Shown: positions 41,430-53,905, numbered from the stretch's first letter. The stretch is DNA of 64,000 nt from Akebia trifoliata (GCA_017979445.1 CM030719.1:27361317-27425316), one strand, 5' to 3'. Numbers and translations: made by a program. Notes: a model not told the origin generated them from the sequence alone.

Positions 41430-41600
41430 TTAATTAACTCTTGTTCTGATTTGTGGAGTCTAATGGTATTGGTCAGAGAAGAATATTATTCATCATTTAA
41501 TACAAGAGTATTGGTTATGAAGAAATTTTTTCAAGGGTGTTTTTATAATTTTATTAGTTTATATAAACTTTGAGTTAGATTTTTCTGGAGGATGTATATA
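41430..41600 (+). mobile_element. Copia LTR-like fragment
   Basis: Contains TTTGTGGAGTCTAATGGTAT and then a T-rich stretch similar in wording to the LTR at 63.03-63.13 kb. Ends are not defined. Confidence 0.35.
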
Positions 41601-41601
41601 T

Positions 41602-41770
41602 AGGGTCTTGTTAACGTGTGCCCTTAGGGTACACCTTAAATTGTAATAAATACATTTTGAAAATTAGAATTTAAGGGTATCTTGGTAATACATAATTTCT
41701 TCAAGGTCATTTTCAGTACAAAATCCAATTTTCAAAGTGTATTTAGGGCACACGTTAACAAAATCCATAT
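41602..41770. mobile_element. MITE with inverted ends
   Basis: GTCTTGTTAACGTGTGCCCT at the left and AGGGCACACGTTAACAAAAT at the right are inverted relatives; TATATA flanks both sides. Confidence 0.75.
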
Positions 41771-41899
41771 ATACAGGGAATACTACGTCCAAGACCTCAT
41801 GAGAACGTTATCATTCGCCAACACTTTCACTTTCACTTTCAAAAAATACCCTTATCCATTTTATCTTTTTGTAAAAAAAATAAGGACATCTTGATCTGT

Positions 41900-42965
41900 T
41901 ATATAACAAATGCATTTATTATGTTTTTAATAAATACATTTATTATGTTGACATTAATTGTAAATAAAATATTTAAATTTAAAGACTTAAATGTAGTTAA
42001 CATTTATTATGTAAAAAAACATTTATTATAAAAAAAAAAATCAAGATGTCTTTGCTTTTTTCACTAAAAGACAAAATTAATAGAGATATCTGACAAAAAA
42101 GATAGAATTATCAAAAGAACATAGATTGGCGGGATGAAAGCATATAACAACTTGCTATTCATAACACAAGAGATGGACTTATATAGAATTGTATCTTTAA
42201 CAAATCATCATCAATAAACTCTCATCCTAAAATTTGTGTCGGTTGATTGAGTATTGTTCTCAATGAAGGATCAAATTTCATGCAAAGAGTTTTGAGGATG
42301 TACCAATAGTGACTTCATCTCCATTTTGAATGCTACATACACAAACCTAGCCCTAGAAATATTGTCACAAAGAAAAACTTGATTGGTCCATACTAGTGAG
42401 AAAGGAGGGACCCACAATCCTATAAGACATCCATGATCCTATAAATCTAGTTAGGTCCAGCCATGATCCTAAATCAAACAATTATGTCAGTTTGGTGGGC
42501 CTTCCATTTGCCATTGTAGTTAGGTTTTGTTACAAGTAGCTCATAATTGAAGGCAAGCTAGGACTTTCCATGTCAAAAGGGTTTGGCAAGAGTACCAGTG
42601 TTCCTGTAAAGCCAAAGTGCTACTTGGGACCCTTTAAAAAGAACCTTTTTTGGGTTCAACTAAGACCCAATCATCTAGTTCAAGATACTGTAACCAAACC
42701 AATCATACAAATAATTGACTCATTGTCTGTACTGGCCACATAGTGCAGATGTCAATCAATCTCAATCGTATGATCAGTGGGCCGCAAGGTCAGTATATCT
42801 TTGGTGTACAATCCATTTTTTTCCCATGATCTTTGAACTTGACACGTATAATGTCGAAAATGATTATATTATGTTTAAGCAACACATAACACACCCACCC
42901 TCCAACAAATAAAATCATTTAACACACCCCCAATTTTGTAAAAGAAGACAAAAAAAAAGGGTAGC
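41900..42965. other. No gene seen
   Basis: AT-rich sequence; from about 42110 it could be the 3' side of the exon-like ORF at 42.97 kb, but nothing proves it. Confidence 0.35.
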
Positions 42966-42971
42966 TATACC

Positions 42972-43157
42972 TTAAGACCATCTGACATCAACACCTGTGG
43001 ATGGGGTTGAGCCAACGATACTGTTCTCATGCTTTGCTTGGAACAAGTGGAAGTCCCTTTCCAACCTCTTCATGCGCTCTTGCAAGTTGGTTAAAGAGTA
43101 CAGAATCAAATAAGCATCAATAAGGTCTGGCCCTACTACACTCTGTGGGCCCATCAA
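42972..43157 (-). pseudogene. Exon-like ORF, possible gene fragment
   Basis: A 61-codon minus-strand ORF with higher GC and more protein-like composition than its surroundings. It contains a charged, possibly coiled-coil stretch (LQERMKRLERDFHLFQAKHE) and ends in TAA. The upstream frame is closed by a stop just before the segment IKKLMGPQ, and a possible splice acceptor lies near 43075. No family recognised. It could be the last exon of a gene whose other exons I cannot find, a captured exon, or chance. Confidence 0.3.
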
Positions 43158-43293
43158 CTTCTTGATTTAGTTGGTTGATTGGTAGATGACATCATCTATT
43201 TTCATAGGTTATTTCTAGCAATTTGATTTGAACATCTGTAGTTAATATCACTATTATGCATGATTTTTTTAAGAGTAAGTTGGGGTTACTAAG

Positions 43294-43497
43294 CATGGTT
43301 TTAATCCTCGTCCGTGACTGAGATGACTTGTTCAATTCGTCTCGGTATCGTTGTTCGTGAAAGAGACAAAAGAGATACATAGACAAGTCATCTCAAATAA
43401 GGCAAGAGGCATTCATTGTTGAGCAAGACAACTCCAATAAATCGGATGACTCGGTCTCATTCATGGATGAGACGTTAAAATGAGTTTTAAAACCATG
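43294..43497. mobile_element. hAT-type MITE, first of a tandem pair
   Basis: Runs from CATGGTTTTAATCCTCGTC to TTTTAAAACCATG and is flanked by TTACTAAG at 43286-43293 and 43498-43505. The second duplication is shared with the next copy. Confidence 0.85.
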
Positions 43498-43505
43498 TTA
43501 CTAAG

Positions 43506-43713
43506 CATGGTTTTAAACCTCGTCTGTGACTGTGATGACTCGTCCGATTCATCTTGGTATCGTCCACCAAAGAGACAGATAGACAAGTCATCTTAAATCC
43601 GATGTGTTTCTCAAATAAGACGGAGGCATTCATTGTTGAATGAGACCACTCAAATAAATCAGACGACTTGATCTTGTTCATGGACGAGACGTCAAAACGA
43701 TATTAAAACCATG
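43506..43713. mobile_element. hAT-type MITE, second of a tandem pair
   Basis: Runs from CATGGTTTTAAACCTCGTC to ATTAAAACCATG, flanked by TTACTAAG at 43498-43505 and 43714-43721. Similar to its neighbour but with substitutions. Confidence 0.85.
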
Positions 43714-43724
43714 TTACTAAGGTC

Positions 43725-46700
43725 CTAACCAAAATGGTATTAAGGAAAAAACTATAACATTTAATCATAGGAAAAAGAAGGAAAATTGCACAAAATTCAT
43801 TTTCAAGGGAATTTGAGCTTATTATAGAAATAGTCATGGAAAATAAATTTCTCCGAAGTGAATTCTATCTTTTGGTTCCACCTATGAAAATGTCAAAAAG
43901 AGTGTTGGTTATCATCTGCGAGGGTGGAGATGATCAAGAGAGAATGAATTAGGAGGTGGGACCTCGGGGTGGGGTGAAAAAACATTTTCCTGCCCAGGGA
44001 AAAAATCACTTTGTTAGGAATTTCATTTTCCAAGGAAAATACAATTTAATACACTAAACTATATTCAGATTTTTTTTAGGGAAAACCATTTTCCCACCCA
44101 TTTTCTATGCGCAATGATACAAATCTATCAAAAGAACAAATGAAGCTAGAAGTCTACAATTTTCAAGGAAAATCATTTTCCTGTCCATTTTCACGCGTGA
44201 TTATACAATTATACAAATCCTCAATAAAATTATACAACTCTATTAGATTCCCTAAAAAATTAGAGAACTTTTAGATCTCAAATTTATTTGCCAACCTTCA
44301 TGTGCATGTCATAGGGTGAATGTATTTGAATCCGAAAGGGGCCGATTTGGGGCCAATTCAAATAGGACTAATCTATCACAATATTTATAGAACCCAATCC
44401 AATAATACTTGGATTGGGTCTGCTTCTGTTTAAGTAAGTTTTGAATAAACATAATTTATATGCATCATATATCTAAATAAAAAGTATATTGGACTGTCCA
44501 AAACCAATCCGATAGGTTATCGAATCGAATCCTTATCAGCTCGGGTCCTTATCGGAACAAAATTCTTGATCGTGACGCAATGTTCGAGTTTAATGCGATC
44601 CATTGACAGTACTGTAATGCTCAGATCATTCTTGTCATTATCGGTCTTCTTTGATTGCTTTAAATTATTTAAGTTCTTTAGTGGTTGATAAGATAAACGA
44701 GTCCTATTAATTAATCCCATAAGATAATATAAAACTAAAAGGTCACAAACTTGAATTTTCAAATATGTTGACTATAAGTTGTTGTATCGTGCAAAATCGT
44801 ACAAAGAGTCAAAAAAAAAAACAAAACCCCAAATCAAGCATATACGACTCGAACAAGTAAGTATTTGTTTACCTCATAAGCTGCAAGAAACATGGATGAG
44901 ATCACATAGTCGTATATTGTAAGTTATTATAAGTTGAAATATCAAAATCACTACAACCACCATTGTTTTCTTTCTAATAAACTTTGATTACTAACCAAAA
45001 GCCCAGGATTAAGTGAGAGCCAGCTAGAGATTGTATGGGAACTGATCGCGACATAATCCCGTGATTAAGAACGTGTAATCTGGAGCGATTAGGACGGGAT
45101 GATGTTAATAGTTTGTCAATATCAATTATTTCACGCACACAACTCACTAAGTCTTGGTGTGCATGATTACATGGGAAAATCAAAGGAAAAATATTTTCCC
45201 AAAAAATTGCAATTGGCGGGTGCATGATTGTGCATTTTCATGCTCATCTTGGAGAATTTTTATTTATTTAAGTTGGGGCCAAATAAATGATTTTCTCATT
45301 TAGATGGAAATTATTGATGTTATTCTCTCATAAGTACCATCACCCCAAGACCTAATCTATCTCCTTTTGGTATTTTCACTGTAAACAAAATTTTCTGGGA
45401 ATAATTTATTTTCTCATATTGCTTTCTTAGAAAATTGATTTTCTGAAATATTCTCCTTAATTGTCTCCATGATTGTAGGGCATTTGTTTTCATGATTGTC
45501 AATGCCTACTTTTTGGTTATGTACACGAAGGATAAGACCTTTATATTAGTCACGTGCTGAGTAGCACTTAAGGTAGTTCTACCACCGTCTAAACCATGTT
45601 TCATGGCCCGGTGTTGGTATTACGCCGATATGAGCCATATAAGGATAATTAAAGAGAATGAGAGAAAGCGAGGACAATACATGATTTGTTCTTGGGATTC
45701 ATCCAAATCTAAATTACGTCCCCAGACTCTGAGGAGCCACTATACTATTCTTGAAACTATTACATAATTTACAATACATGAGATTACAGAAAGAGAGAAA
45801 GGATAAGGAGGAAGGTTCCCTTTGTGAGATAATAGAATCCCTGGTGAAGTTAGCCCCATGCCTTATTTATAGGAAAAATGAAAGTAAAATGACTTGATTA
45901 CCCTTCTCCCATTGTCTTTGCTTTTCCACCTCACATATGATTAATCCACATGCCAACACGTGGAACCATTTAATTTGCATCATCTACAATGATAAACATG
46001 AATTTCGTGGGAAAATTTCCACCATTTGATAGTATTTGTGGAAAATGTCAAAATAAGAGTTGGTTTTAGTTTTTGCGGTGGGGATAATTTTGATAGAATA
46101 ACATTGGGAAGTGGGAAAATCTTTTTCCTTGGGGGAGAGAAGAATTTTCATGCTCATGAGAAAATTACTTTGGGCAAAAAATTGAATTCCTAATAAAAAG
46201 ACGTAATCATAAACCTAAAACTTATATTTTTTAGAAAAAATATTTTCCCACCCATTTCCAATGGGCAATCATACCGACCCCAAACCTCTTCGAATCAAGA
46301 CAAAGGATTGTCTTCTTTTGAAATGGTGAGGAAGTATTTTTAATCTTTACAATTATAATGAGAGAAGGTGCGAAGTAAAGTGGTTCGACACCAAAATTTG
46401 GCATACCAAAAATGCTCCCACATTTGCTATCAAGGTCATTTTTGTCAAAATAAATAAAATTACAATCCCACATTTCTTAAAATCAGGTTAGTTTTTAAAT
46501 TTCTAAAATTATAGAAATATCATTTTTACTATTTTATCTATAAAATAACCTGAGTTATTATTTAAAATTATAATTTTTTATATTATAATAAATTAAATGA
46601 TAAAATATGATATAAAATTGTATTATTCATTTAAATTTTTTAAAAATAAAAATCATGCATAAATCCTAATTTTTGAAGTAAATGTGCATGTTTGCACATG

Positions 46701-47450
46701 CCACTACTAGTTTGAGAGAATAAGAAACCTTCTTATCCACATTTATCTGATAAATAAAAGATGCTTAGAAGTATAATAACAAAGTTTGGATTCTGTAATT
46801 ATTCTGTAGGGAGTCAAATCGGTTAATTCGGGAAAGTTTTGATTAAAAAATTGGTAAAATTTTGGATATTATACAAAACATGTTTTTAGATTTCTTACCA
46901 AAATCCATCATTTTTAACTTCTCTAAAAATCCTATATTCTTCTTGATTTTTGAATGTGAGGAAAAATAAAATTTTGAAGGTGAGGGGTAAAAATGTTACC
47001 ATGTTCTACAATTAAGTGAGGAGTTCTCCACTAATTCAGAGAATTTTATGAATTTTTCAAAAAAAATTGGAAAATTTTGTGAGTTAGCTTAGAAGGAGGG
47101 ATTAATTGAGTAGGGGATTGAAGAATATCTTAATAACATATGCTTTATTCTAGCTTTGAGTCTCATTCTGTCCATTGGATTCTCTTTAGGAAACGGGCCC
47201 ACACTGTAACAGGCCGAAAGCAAAAGATTGACTAAAGAGTCAAAGATATCAGCTTATGGCAAATGAAGGTCAAATAATACTGCTTCTTCATAGACATTTA
47301 AGTCAGCTAATGCCATCTCCATAAAAGCCTTTGTATGAAACGCAAATATTTGATTTTAAAATAATAATAATAAAAAAATCTGACATAAATGCTTAAATAA
47401 GTATCTAGAGGGTTGCGTTTGAGGCTCAAAACATTTTACCAATTTTTTTT
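43725..47450. other. Long spacer without supported gene
   Basis: AT-rich with many short ORFs that look random. Words such as AAAATCATTTTCC and ATTTTCCCACCCATTT recur (43.98, 44.08, 44.17, 46.24 kb), suggesting a diverged dispersed repeat. Confidence 0.4.
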
Positions 47451-47473
47451 AAATGTATGGGTTAGAAGAATAG

Positions 47474-47548
47474 AATGAGTTGATATTTTTATGTGGATGA
47501 TCTCTATGATGAGGAAATCACCCTCACAAAAAATCAGCTCATTTGAAA
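47474..47548. repeat. Imperfect hairpin, relative of the next one
   Basis: AATGAGTTGATATTTTTATG and the downstream CACAAAAAATCAGCTCATT pair with mismatches around TCTATGATGA. Confidence 0.6.
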
Positions 47549-47629
47549 ATGTCTAATCCCATCAAAATTAGTTTAGAAAAATCGGATGATCCATGATTCT
47601 TCAACTTGTAAATTAGGCTTAGAAGTTTC

Positions 47630-47702
47630 GGAATGAGTTGATTTTTGGTGAGGATGATCTCTTCACCATAGAGATCATCATCACCAAAAATCAACTCATT
47701 CC
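47630..47702. repeat. 32 bp stem, 9 nt loop hairpin
   Basis: The arms 47630-47661 and 47671-47702 are inverted complements with a single mismatch; the left arm begins GGAATGAGTTGATTTTTGG. It may be a MITE-derived foldback. Confidence 0.9.
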
Positions 47703-47816
47703 AAAAATTTTAACCCCTATTTTAAAAAATGTTTGACACAATGTTTGGCTCTCTTTAGAGCCTTCGAAAACTTGCCATATATTTGTTTCTCTTAAATTTC
47801 CAATCAACCTCTTTCT

Positions 47817-48010
47817 TTCTTTCTTTTTTGGTTGAAACAAGGTGTCCGGACTTATGTCCGATTAGGGGGATTAGATGAGCTAGAGTCGGAAGCAAGGTAA
47901 GTGAGGGAACACCCTTGCGGGTGCCCCTGAGAATATATAGCTCATACGGAGAATCGAATGCACAACCTATGGACTCTCACCGCTTATTTGATTACCGGTT
48001 CAATCCGAAT
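47817..48010 (-). mobile_element. SINE copy, reverse orientation
   Basis: The minus strand reads GATTGAACCGGTAATCAA, GGTTGTGCATTCGATTC, GGGCACCCGCAAGGG and GGACATAAGTCCGGACACC, then ends at an A/G-rich tail. Same family as the 26.7 kb element. Confidence 0.75.
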
Positions 48011-49515
48011 TTAATTGTACTAACCAAAATTATAATTAAAATCCATCCTATTTCCTCCTTTACTCCGGCGTGTTGAAATTAAAATCAAGAGAAAATTATT
48101 AAATAATTATTTATTTTACCAAAATTATTGAGCCAACCATATTTTTTTTTCAATATTTAAAAAACGAATTTTTACCCATAGGTGTCTTTAAAAAAATAAT
48201 AATAATAAAACAGTTACCTTCTATGGAAAATTTAATAAATATATATCTTTATGCCCTTGAGTTGAGGAATAATAAATTAATATATGAACATCTATAATCA
48301 TTTTTATAAATATTATAAGAAAAAAAAAAGTCTGTTTAATAATTTTTGCTAAAAAAATGACATTTTCAGCTCGCAATGGACCAAGCTGGAGTATGTAAAT
48401 TAACCCGATTCATTTTTGGTTAGATCAATTAAGCCCGTAAAATTAGAGGGTTGTGCTCGACATATGGTCTGGCCCAACCCTTTCGCTTCTCTATCGATCT
48501 CCCAAACTCTCTCTCTCTCTGTCTCTGTCTCTCGAACTCTCTTTATGTCTTCTCCTTCTTTATTTTGCAAAAGCTTCACCCTGCTTGCAAATTGGTTCAA
48601 TTAAATGCAATTCGAGATGAGCTAGAGGTGGACCAAGTAAATAATTTTGCAAACACCCATCCCAAATTACCTGACCTGGTTAATGAACTATTCAGGTTCG
48701 GATTAAGCTTTTTTGGCCCTATTAAAAGCGGTTCATTTAATTAAAGCCAGGCCATGTGCCTAGCCCTATAACACCCATAAGCGAATCGAGTGGCCTATAG
48801 AGGTGGTTGTCCCACTTGACACCAATTTTGATTCAATCCCTTGATAGCACCTTCTTCTTGGTACCTTTAATTAACTAGAATTAAGCATTTTCATAAGTGA
48901 TTTTCAAAATTTTTTTTTTTAATACTTAAATTAATGGCTAACATCCACCAATCAATCAGATTTTGTGTGTGTGTGTGTGTGTAGGTCCACCAAGAAATAA
49001 GAGAAATATTCATGAAGTCGTGAACCAAAAATATGTGACCTAAGGATTTTCCACTGGGACAAAGGAAGTTTTTTGTTCCACCTTACGATATCAAATGGGC
49101 TGGTGTTTTGTTTTTTTTTTTAGGATACATCTAGCTTGGAAATGGGTCGGACCGGATCATAAATGGGCTGATCCTACTTGGGCCCGGAATCCTATTCAAA
49201 CCCAATCCATTTCTTGGTTGGGCTGTGCAGGCCTAATAACAAAAGGCTATTATACGAGCCCAGCCCAGCTTGCACATTTTGTGTATTGATTTATATTATA
49301 AAAACAGTATTTATTTTCTAGAGATCTGCAAGAATTGTAGACGTATATATTTTTCCTTGAAATCCCTAGAAGTATTGTAGGACCTATATGATATATATGC
49401 ACAAGTTTGCTGATGCCAACAACACTGGAATCCTCCTTTGGGTTAAGGGGGTAGAAGAGAAAAAACAATAAGTTTAGAGGGGAATTATTGAAAAATGGGT
49501 ATTTTTGAATTGAGG
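48011..49515. other. No gene seen; two microsatellites
   Basis: A CT-rich tract near 48505-48535 and a GT run at 48964-48982. Two overlapping short ORFs on the plus strand in 48.4-48.7 kb have no recognisable product. Confidence 0.45.
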
Positions 49516-49519
49516 GTTA

Positions 49520-49665
49520 GAAGAGGTGAGACTAATCCCACGGCCAAACACAACACCACCTTGGAAAGTCTTATGTGCAATTAGTTGAGTTGAGGGTCAA
49601 ACGGACCCTGGAGGGTGGCTCCAAGGAATTCATTGCTTCGTGAGGTTTTGAACACTCTAAACATG
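49520..49665 (+). repeat. Dispersed repeat, probable SINE
   Basis: GAGACTAATCCCACGGCC and GAAAGTCTTATGTGCAA, then GAGTTGAGGGTCAA, recur at about 53815-53900 with changes. Confidence 0.45.
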
Positions 49666-50431
49666 TGGATATGAGTATTGTAAAAGATTTAGGGTCTGTT
49701 CTTTATAGAAACCAGCTCCAGTTACAAAAGTCAACTTCTGGAAGAAGCAGAAGCCTAGAGTCTGAAAAGCTACATTTAACAGAAGCTTGTTCCTTATAGA
49801 AGCATATAAGCTAGAAATTGATGTTCGTTTGACAACTTTTTATTGTTGGATTCTGGTAAAATAATCAAAATACCCTTTAATGTTGATAATGGACATCATC
49901 TCTTCTTAAAAATGGACATATGAAAAATGACATTAACACATTCATCATTATCATTGTCATCGTTATTATTGTCTCATTATCATCATTTGTATTATTTTAT
50001 ATAAAATGTTGAAGATGACTAATTTTCGAAAGAAAATTCAAATTTTTTTATAAAAAAATCTAGGATTTCATTTGATGATTTTTCATTAATCATTGAAAAC
50101 AAATTATACTAGTCCCTAAACATATAATATATAGTCATCTATGGTAAATTTTAATTATTTTCCTTTTATCTCAATCGTCATTTGATGAACAGTAAACCTC
50201 TTATGCTTGTCTTTGAATCCTTAGGCTAAAAACAATAAGCCTAATTTTATTTTATTTTATCTTAGAACTTGATATGATATGTTTTTAAGAAAAAATTAAG
50301 ACTTTTTTAGCTAAGATTAAAGACAATGGTATTTTCAGCATTTTATGTCAATATTTCATGGAAGACCAAAGAAAGATTATGCCATCAGTTTGAACTTTGA
50401 ATTTCAAAACACACGGGACTATTTATAATGA

Positions 50432-52640
50432 GAAATTTTATTGGCACCCCAACATTTACTTACGACACCCCATCTAAATTTTATAGTCGATGGTGGCAAT
50501 GTGAAAATATTAATTCCTATTTTAAATGCCCTGTATAGACACGTGATTTCGTCATTATGACGGCCACATCTACGATGGTTTGGAGTCGCCACCATTCATT
50601 TTTGTAAGTGGGTGTGAATGGTCACCCGATGTACATTTTTTGAAAAAGTGACATTTTGGCGTTTAGTGACTCTCGATGGATAAGGTACGGATCAAATCTT
50701 TGAGATACGGGGTAAGCGACTCGGTTGGAGAAAAGTGAGGTGTTAGGCACCCTTTTCTCCCCACTAAATAGTGGTAACCTCAACTCAACTCGGTCCTTTT
50801 TTATTTAAAAAGATGTGAAAAAAAATATGCCACGTGGGTGTATTTGTACCTTAGATAGGGGTTCATTTTTTGGCTTGATCATAGGGTCATTCCATTGATG
50901 AAAATGACCCTTATAGACCTTTAGCCTTGGGGTCCATTCATCCTAAAAAATAAAATGAAGGGGAGAGGGGTGATAGAAGAGGGAGGAGGAGAGGGTGTAG
51001 AAGAGAAAGGGGGGGGGATTGCCTTGAACCCACCTTGTATCTTCTTTCTTCTTTTCTTCTTCTTGAGTCCTTAGTATTTTATGAAAATACAATTCTTGTA
51101 TGGTTGAAGGAGTAGAGAAGAGATGATGAGAGAGATGAGTGGAGTATAATAAATTTTTTTGTGAGACTTGGGGGAGAGAATTGGTAGTATTTTTTTTTTT
51201 GTAAGAGTGGGATGGGAGAATTTTTGTAGTGAAAGTTGGGGGAATTTTTGGGAAGAGGATGAGGGTATTTATAGATGTTGAGGAGTTATTTTAGGGATAT
51301 AATGGGGTGAAGTGAAAAAAGGATAGAATGATTATGAGTTTGAGAGAGAAGTGGGTGTAATTTAGAGGAGATTGAAGGGTATTTAGGGAAGGGGGGTTAA
51401 ATGGGTGAGTTTTGACCCAAATGGTTTGGATCCTACCCAACCTATTTGGGTGGAGTGTTTGGTGAGGTGAGTTTAAGATGGTGGTTGAGATTAAATGGTA
51501 TTTGGTTTAAGAGAATGGAAGATTTAAGAGGTGGTTGATGATATTTTGGGAGGGTGAGGGAAATGATGCCATGTGTCAAAGTGGTTGAAAATGAAGGGTT
51601 GAGATAGGTTGATGGGAGAGGTTGAGTGTTTGACTTGAGAGGATGGTGTAGGTTTAGGTTGTAGATGTAGGTTTTGTAGGGAATGATGAGGGTAGATTAG
51701 GGGAGGTATAGGTTAGGGGGGTGGGTTGATGTGTTTGATTTGAGAGAAAAGGTGATGGGTTGATGTGTGGGTAGATGAGGTTTAAAGAGAATTGGGGTAG
51801 GTGGTTGGATGAGGGAGGTGAGATGGGGTGATGACATGTGTCATCTTTTGATGATAAAAGAGTGATTGGTTGATGTGGGTTGTAGTTTATGGGTTTGGGT
51901 TGTAGGTTGGATAATGAATTGGATATGGTTAATGATTTGTGGGCTTTGTAGTGTTAGGCTTGGGTTTTAGAAATGGTTTTGGGTTTTAAGGATTAGTTGA
52001 GGGTTATTTTGGAATGGATTTGGAGGGTATAGGTTGGTTTTAGATTTTGGTTGATGTGGGATTGATTTTAGGCTAGGGGTAAGTTGAGAAATCGATTTAG
52101 GAAAGTGTTAAGGGCTTGTGGGCCTTAGGTGGGCCTATGATTTTTACGGATTCGGAGGCGGAGCGGTGTTAGTAGAGAAGGGGTAGGCATCCCAAGTCTC
52201 ACATTTTTAATTTTTTAATTTTTTTAGATTTTTGCAATCATTAGTTTGATCAAAAATGTCACGTGTTGGCGAATCGGGCTTTTTAGGCCCGTTGGTGAAA
52301 TTTATCGAAAATTTGGCGTTTTTGATTTTGGAAGCGGAGCGGTGAATATTGGGAAAGCGTAAGGTAGGCCGAGTCCTTTTGGTGGGCCTCCTAAACCATT
52401 GAGAGGTCTTAGGGGCCTCGGTTTGGTAAAAATGTCACTTTTTAATGATTTAGGCTCTTAAGGCCCGTTGGCCCATTTATTTGGAAAATTGATATTTTTG
52501 GGCCCTTTCGAGAAGTGGCCCGTTCAAATTGAGGTGTCTACACCCTGTGTTAATTTTTTGTTGGGAAGTGGTGATAAATAATTTGAAGTAATTGGGTTGT
52601 AATAAGTAAAAGTTAGGATGCCAATAGAATTTCTCCATAA
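50432..52640. mobile_element. MITE split by the solo LTR
   Basis: The left half (50432-50528) begins GAGAAATTTTATTGGCACCC; the right half (52548-52640) ends as its inverted complement, GATGCCAATAGAATTTCTCC. The halves match the ends of other copies in this window (5.88, 24.9, 57.8, 58.2 kb). The solo LTR separates them. Confidence 0.7.
50534..52542. mobile_element. 2.0 kb solo LTR-like element with CCCTG duplication
   Basis: The element runs from TATAGACAC to GTGTCTACA and is flanked on both sides by CCCTG (50529-50533 and 52543-52547). The ends are short inverted repeats of the TGTAGACAC kind, usual for LTRs. The left part contains GGAGTCGCCACC and GTTAGGCACCC, wording I recall from widespread plant LTRs. 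About 50900-52100 is strongly G-rich on the plus strand. There is no ORF of note. I read it as a solo LTR, probably Ty3/gypsy; a non-autonomous element is the alternative. Confidence 0.7.
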
Positions 52641-52748
52641 CTTTATTAAAAAAATCAAATTGCTTAGGGTGAAGTCATAATTAATGGTGTGGTAATAACA
52701 AATCCTTTATTTATTCTCATATTTTTATCACACACACACTCTCTCTCT

Positions 52749-52855
52749 CCATTATATGTGGTGAACCCATCTAGCACAAAGTTTTATTTTTTTTCTCAGA
52801 TCATCACTCTCTCTTTCTTTCCATTATATGTGGCAGACCCATCTAGCACATTTTT
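52749..52855 (+). repeat. Imperfect direct duplication, 72 bp period
   Basis: CCATTATATGTGG, CCCATCTAGCACA and a following T-run occur twice, at about 52749 and 52821. Confidence 0.7.
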
Positions 52856-53139
52856 TTATTTATTTAAAGAAGAAGGGTACAAATCATTTGGGGGAATATT
52901 GTTTAAAGAAGAAGGGTATTTAGGTCATTTTAAGTGGAGCCGTTTTCGGTATTTGCCTCACGCAAAAGCACATTTGCGGAGCACCTCTAAGGCAACTTCA
53001 ATTTCAAGCTTAAATTTGAAACCCCATTAGCTCTAGAAGCTCAAACGAGTGTAATCCAACAGATTTTTTTAACTTAAAACTAGTAAAAGCTAAAAAAAGT
53101 CTAACTCCAAAGCCCAAACGAACAGGGCCTTAATATATA

Positions 53140-53800
53140 TGCACATAAAATATTTTAAAGTTTCCTAGAGTTTTGAATTCGAATTATACTAGAAGTCCTG
53201 AACCATTCTTGTATCATATTTTTGCCGTTCTCTGACTTTTTGGCTGAATTTTTAAATGAACTACTAATGCATATTCTAAATTGTACTCGAATTAATCTTG
53301 TAACGATTTTTTGTTGCATACCGAAATGTAACTATGACTTAGTTGACAACATTACTGAGTCAACCCACTTTTAACAGAGGTCAGTGACGAGCTACGTTAG
53401 AATCCTTGGAATTTTCTAATACTAAGAGTGCCATATATTTTAAATTGCCATAAATCTTTGATAATATTTAAAATCATAAATTTTAAACTCCATTAGAATA
53501 TCCCATGAGTTGAGTTAAGTTGATGACTCGGATGAATCAAATGACAATATATTAAACATTTTGATGGCATTTGGTGTGTTTGTTTCTTAAAAAATTAAGT
53601 AATAATTGCTAGATTTATATTCAGAATTTTCACACTAAAATGTAACTTAATGCTAAGTATTGAATGCTTTAGGTACTTTGATGTTTATTTGTTTTTTTGG
53701 AACAAATTTGTCCTTATAAACTTATTAAAATCCCACTATAGGCAACACAGGATTAATTTAAATTCAGTACTTAATTTTTATTTTTTTTTCTTATTGTGGG
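53140..53800. other. No gene seen
   Basis: AT-rich spacer without a supported feature. Confidence 0.4.
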
Positions 53801-53804
53801 TATC

Positions 53805-53905
53805 CCCAATCGTCAGATGAGATTAATCCCACGGTCACATGCACGGCCTCCTCGAAAAGTCGTACATGCAACTGGGTGAGTCAAGGGTCAATTAAATTCA
53901 TCACT
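53805..53905 (+). repeat. Dispersed repeat, second copy
   Basis: GAGATTAATCCCACGGTCAC, GAAAAGTCGTACATGCAACT and GAGTCAAGGGTCAA match the 49.5 kb repeat. Confidence 0.45.

Larger units (their letters stand above)
49690..53134. mobile_element. Possible outer hAT-like element (tentative)
   Basis: The left end reads TTTAGGGTCTGTTC, the right end GAACAGGGCCTTA, imperfect inverted complements of the kind seen at plant hAT ends. The match is short and flanking duplications do not agree, so this outer boundary is weak. Confidence 0.3.

Noticed and set aside
48400..48744. Overlapping ORFs on both strands
   Set aside because: Driven by the CT microsatellite; no recognisable product.
52689..53030. 113-codon plus-strand ORF
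   Set aside because: Built from a short direct duplication and microsatellite; no family match.
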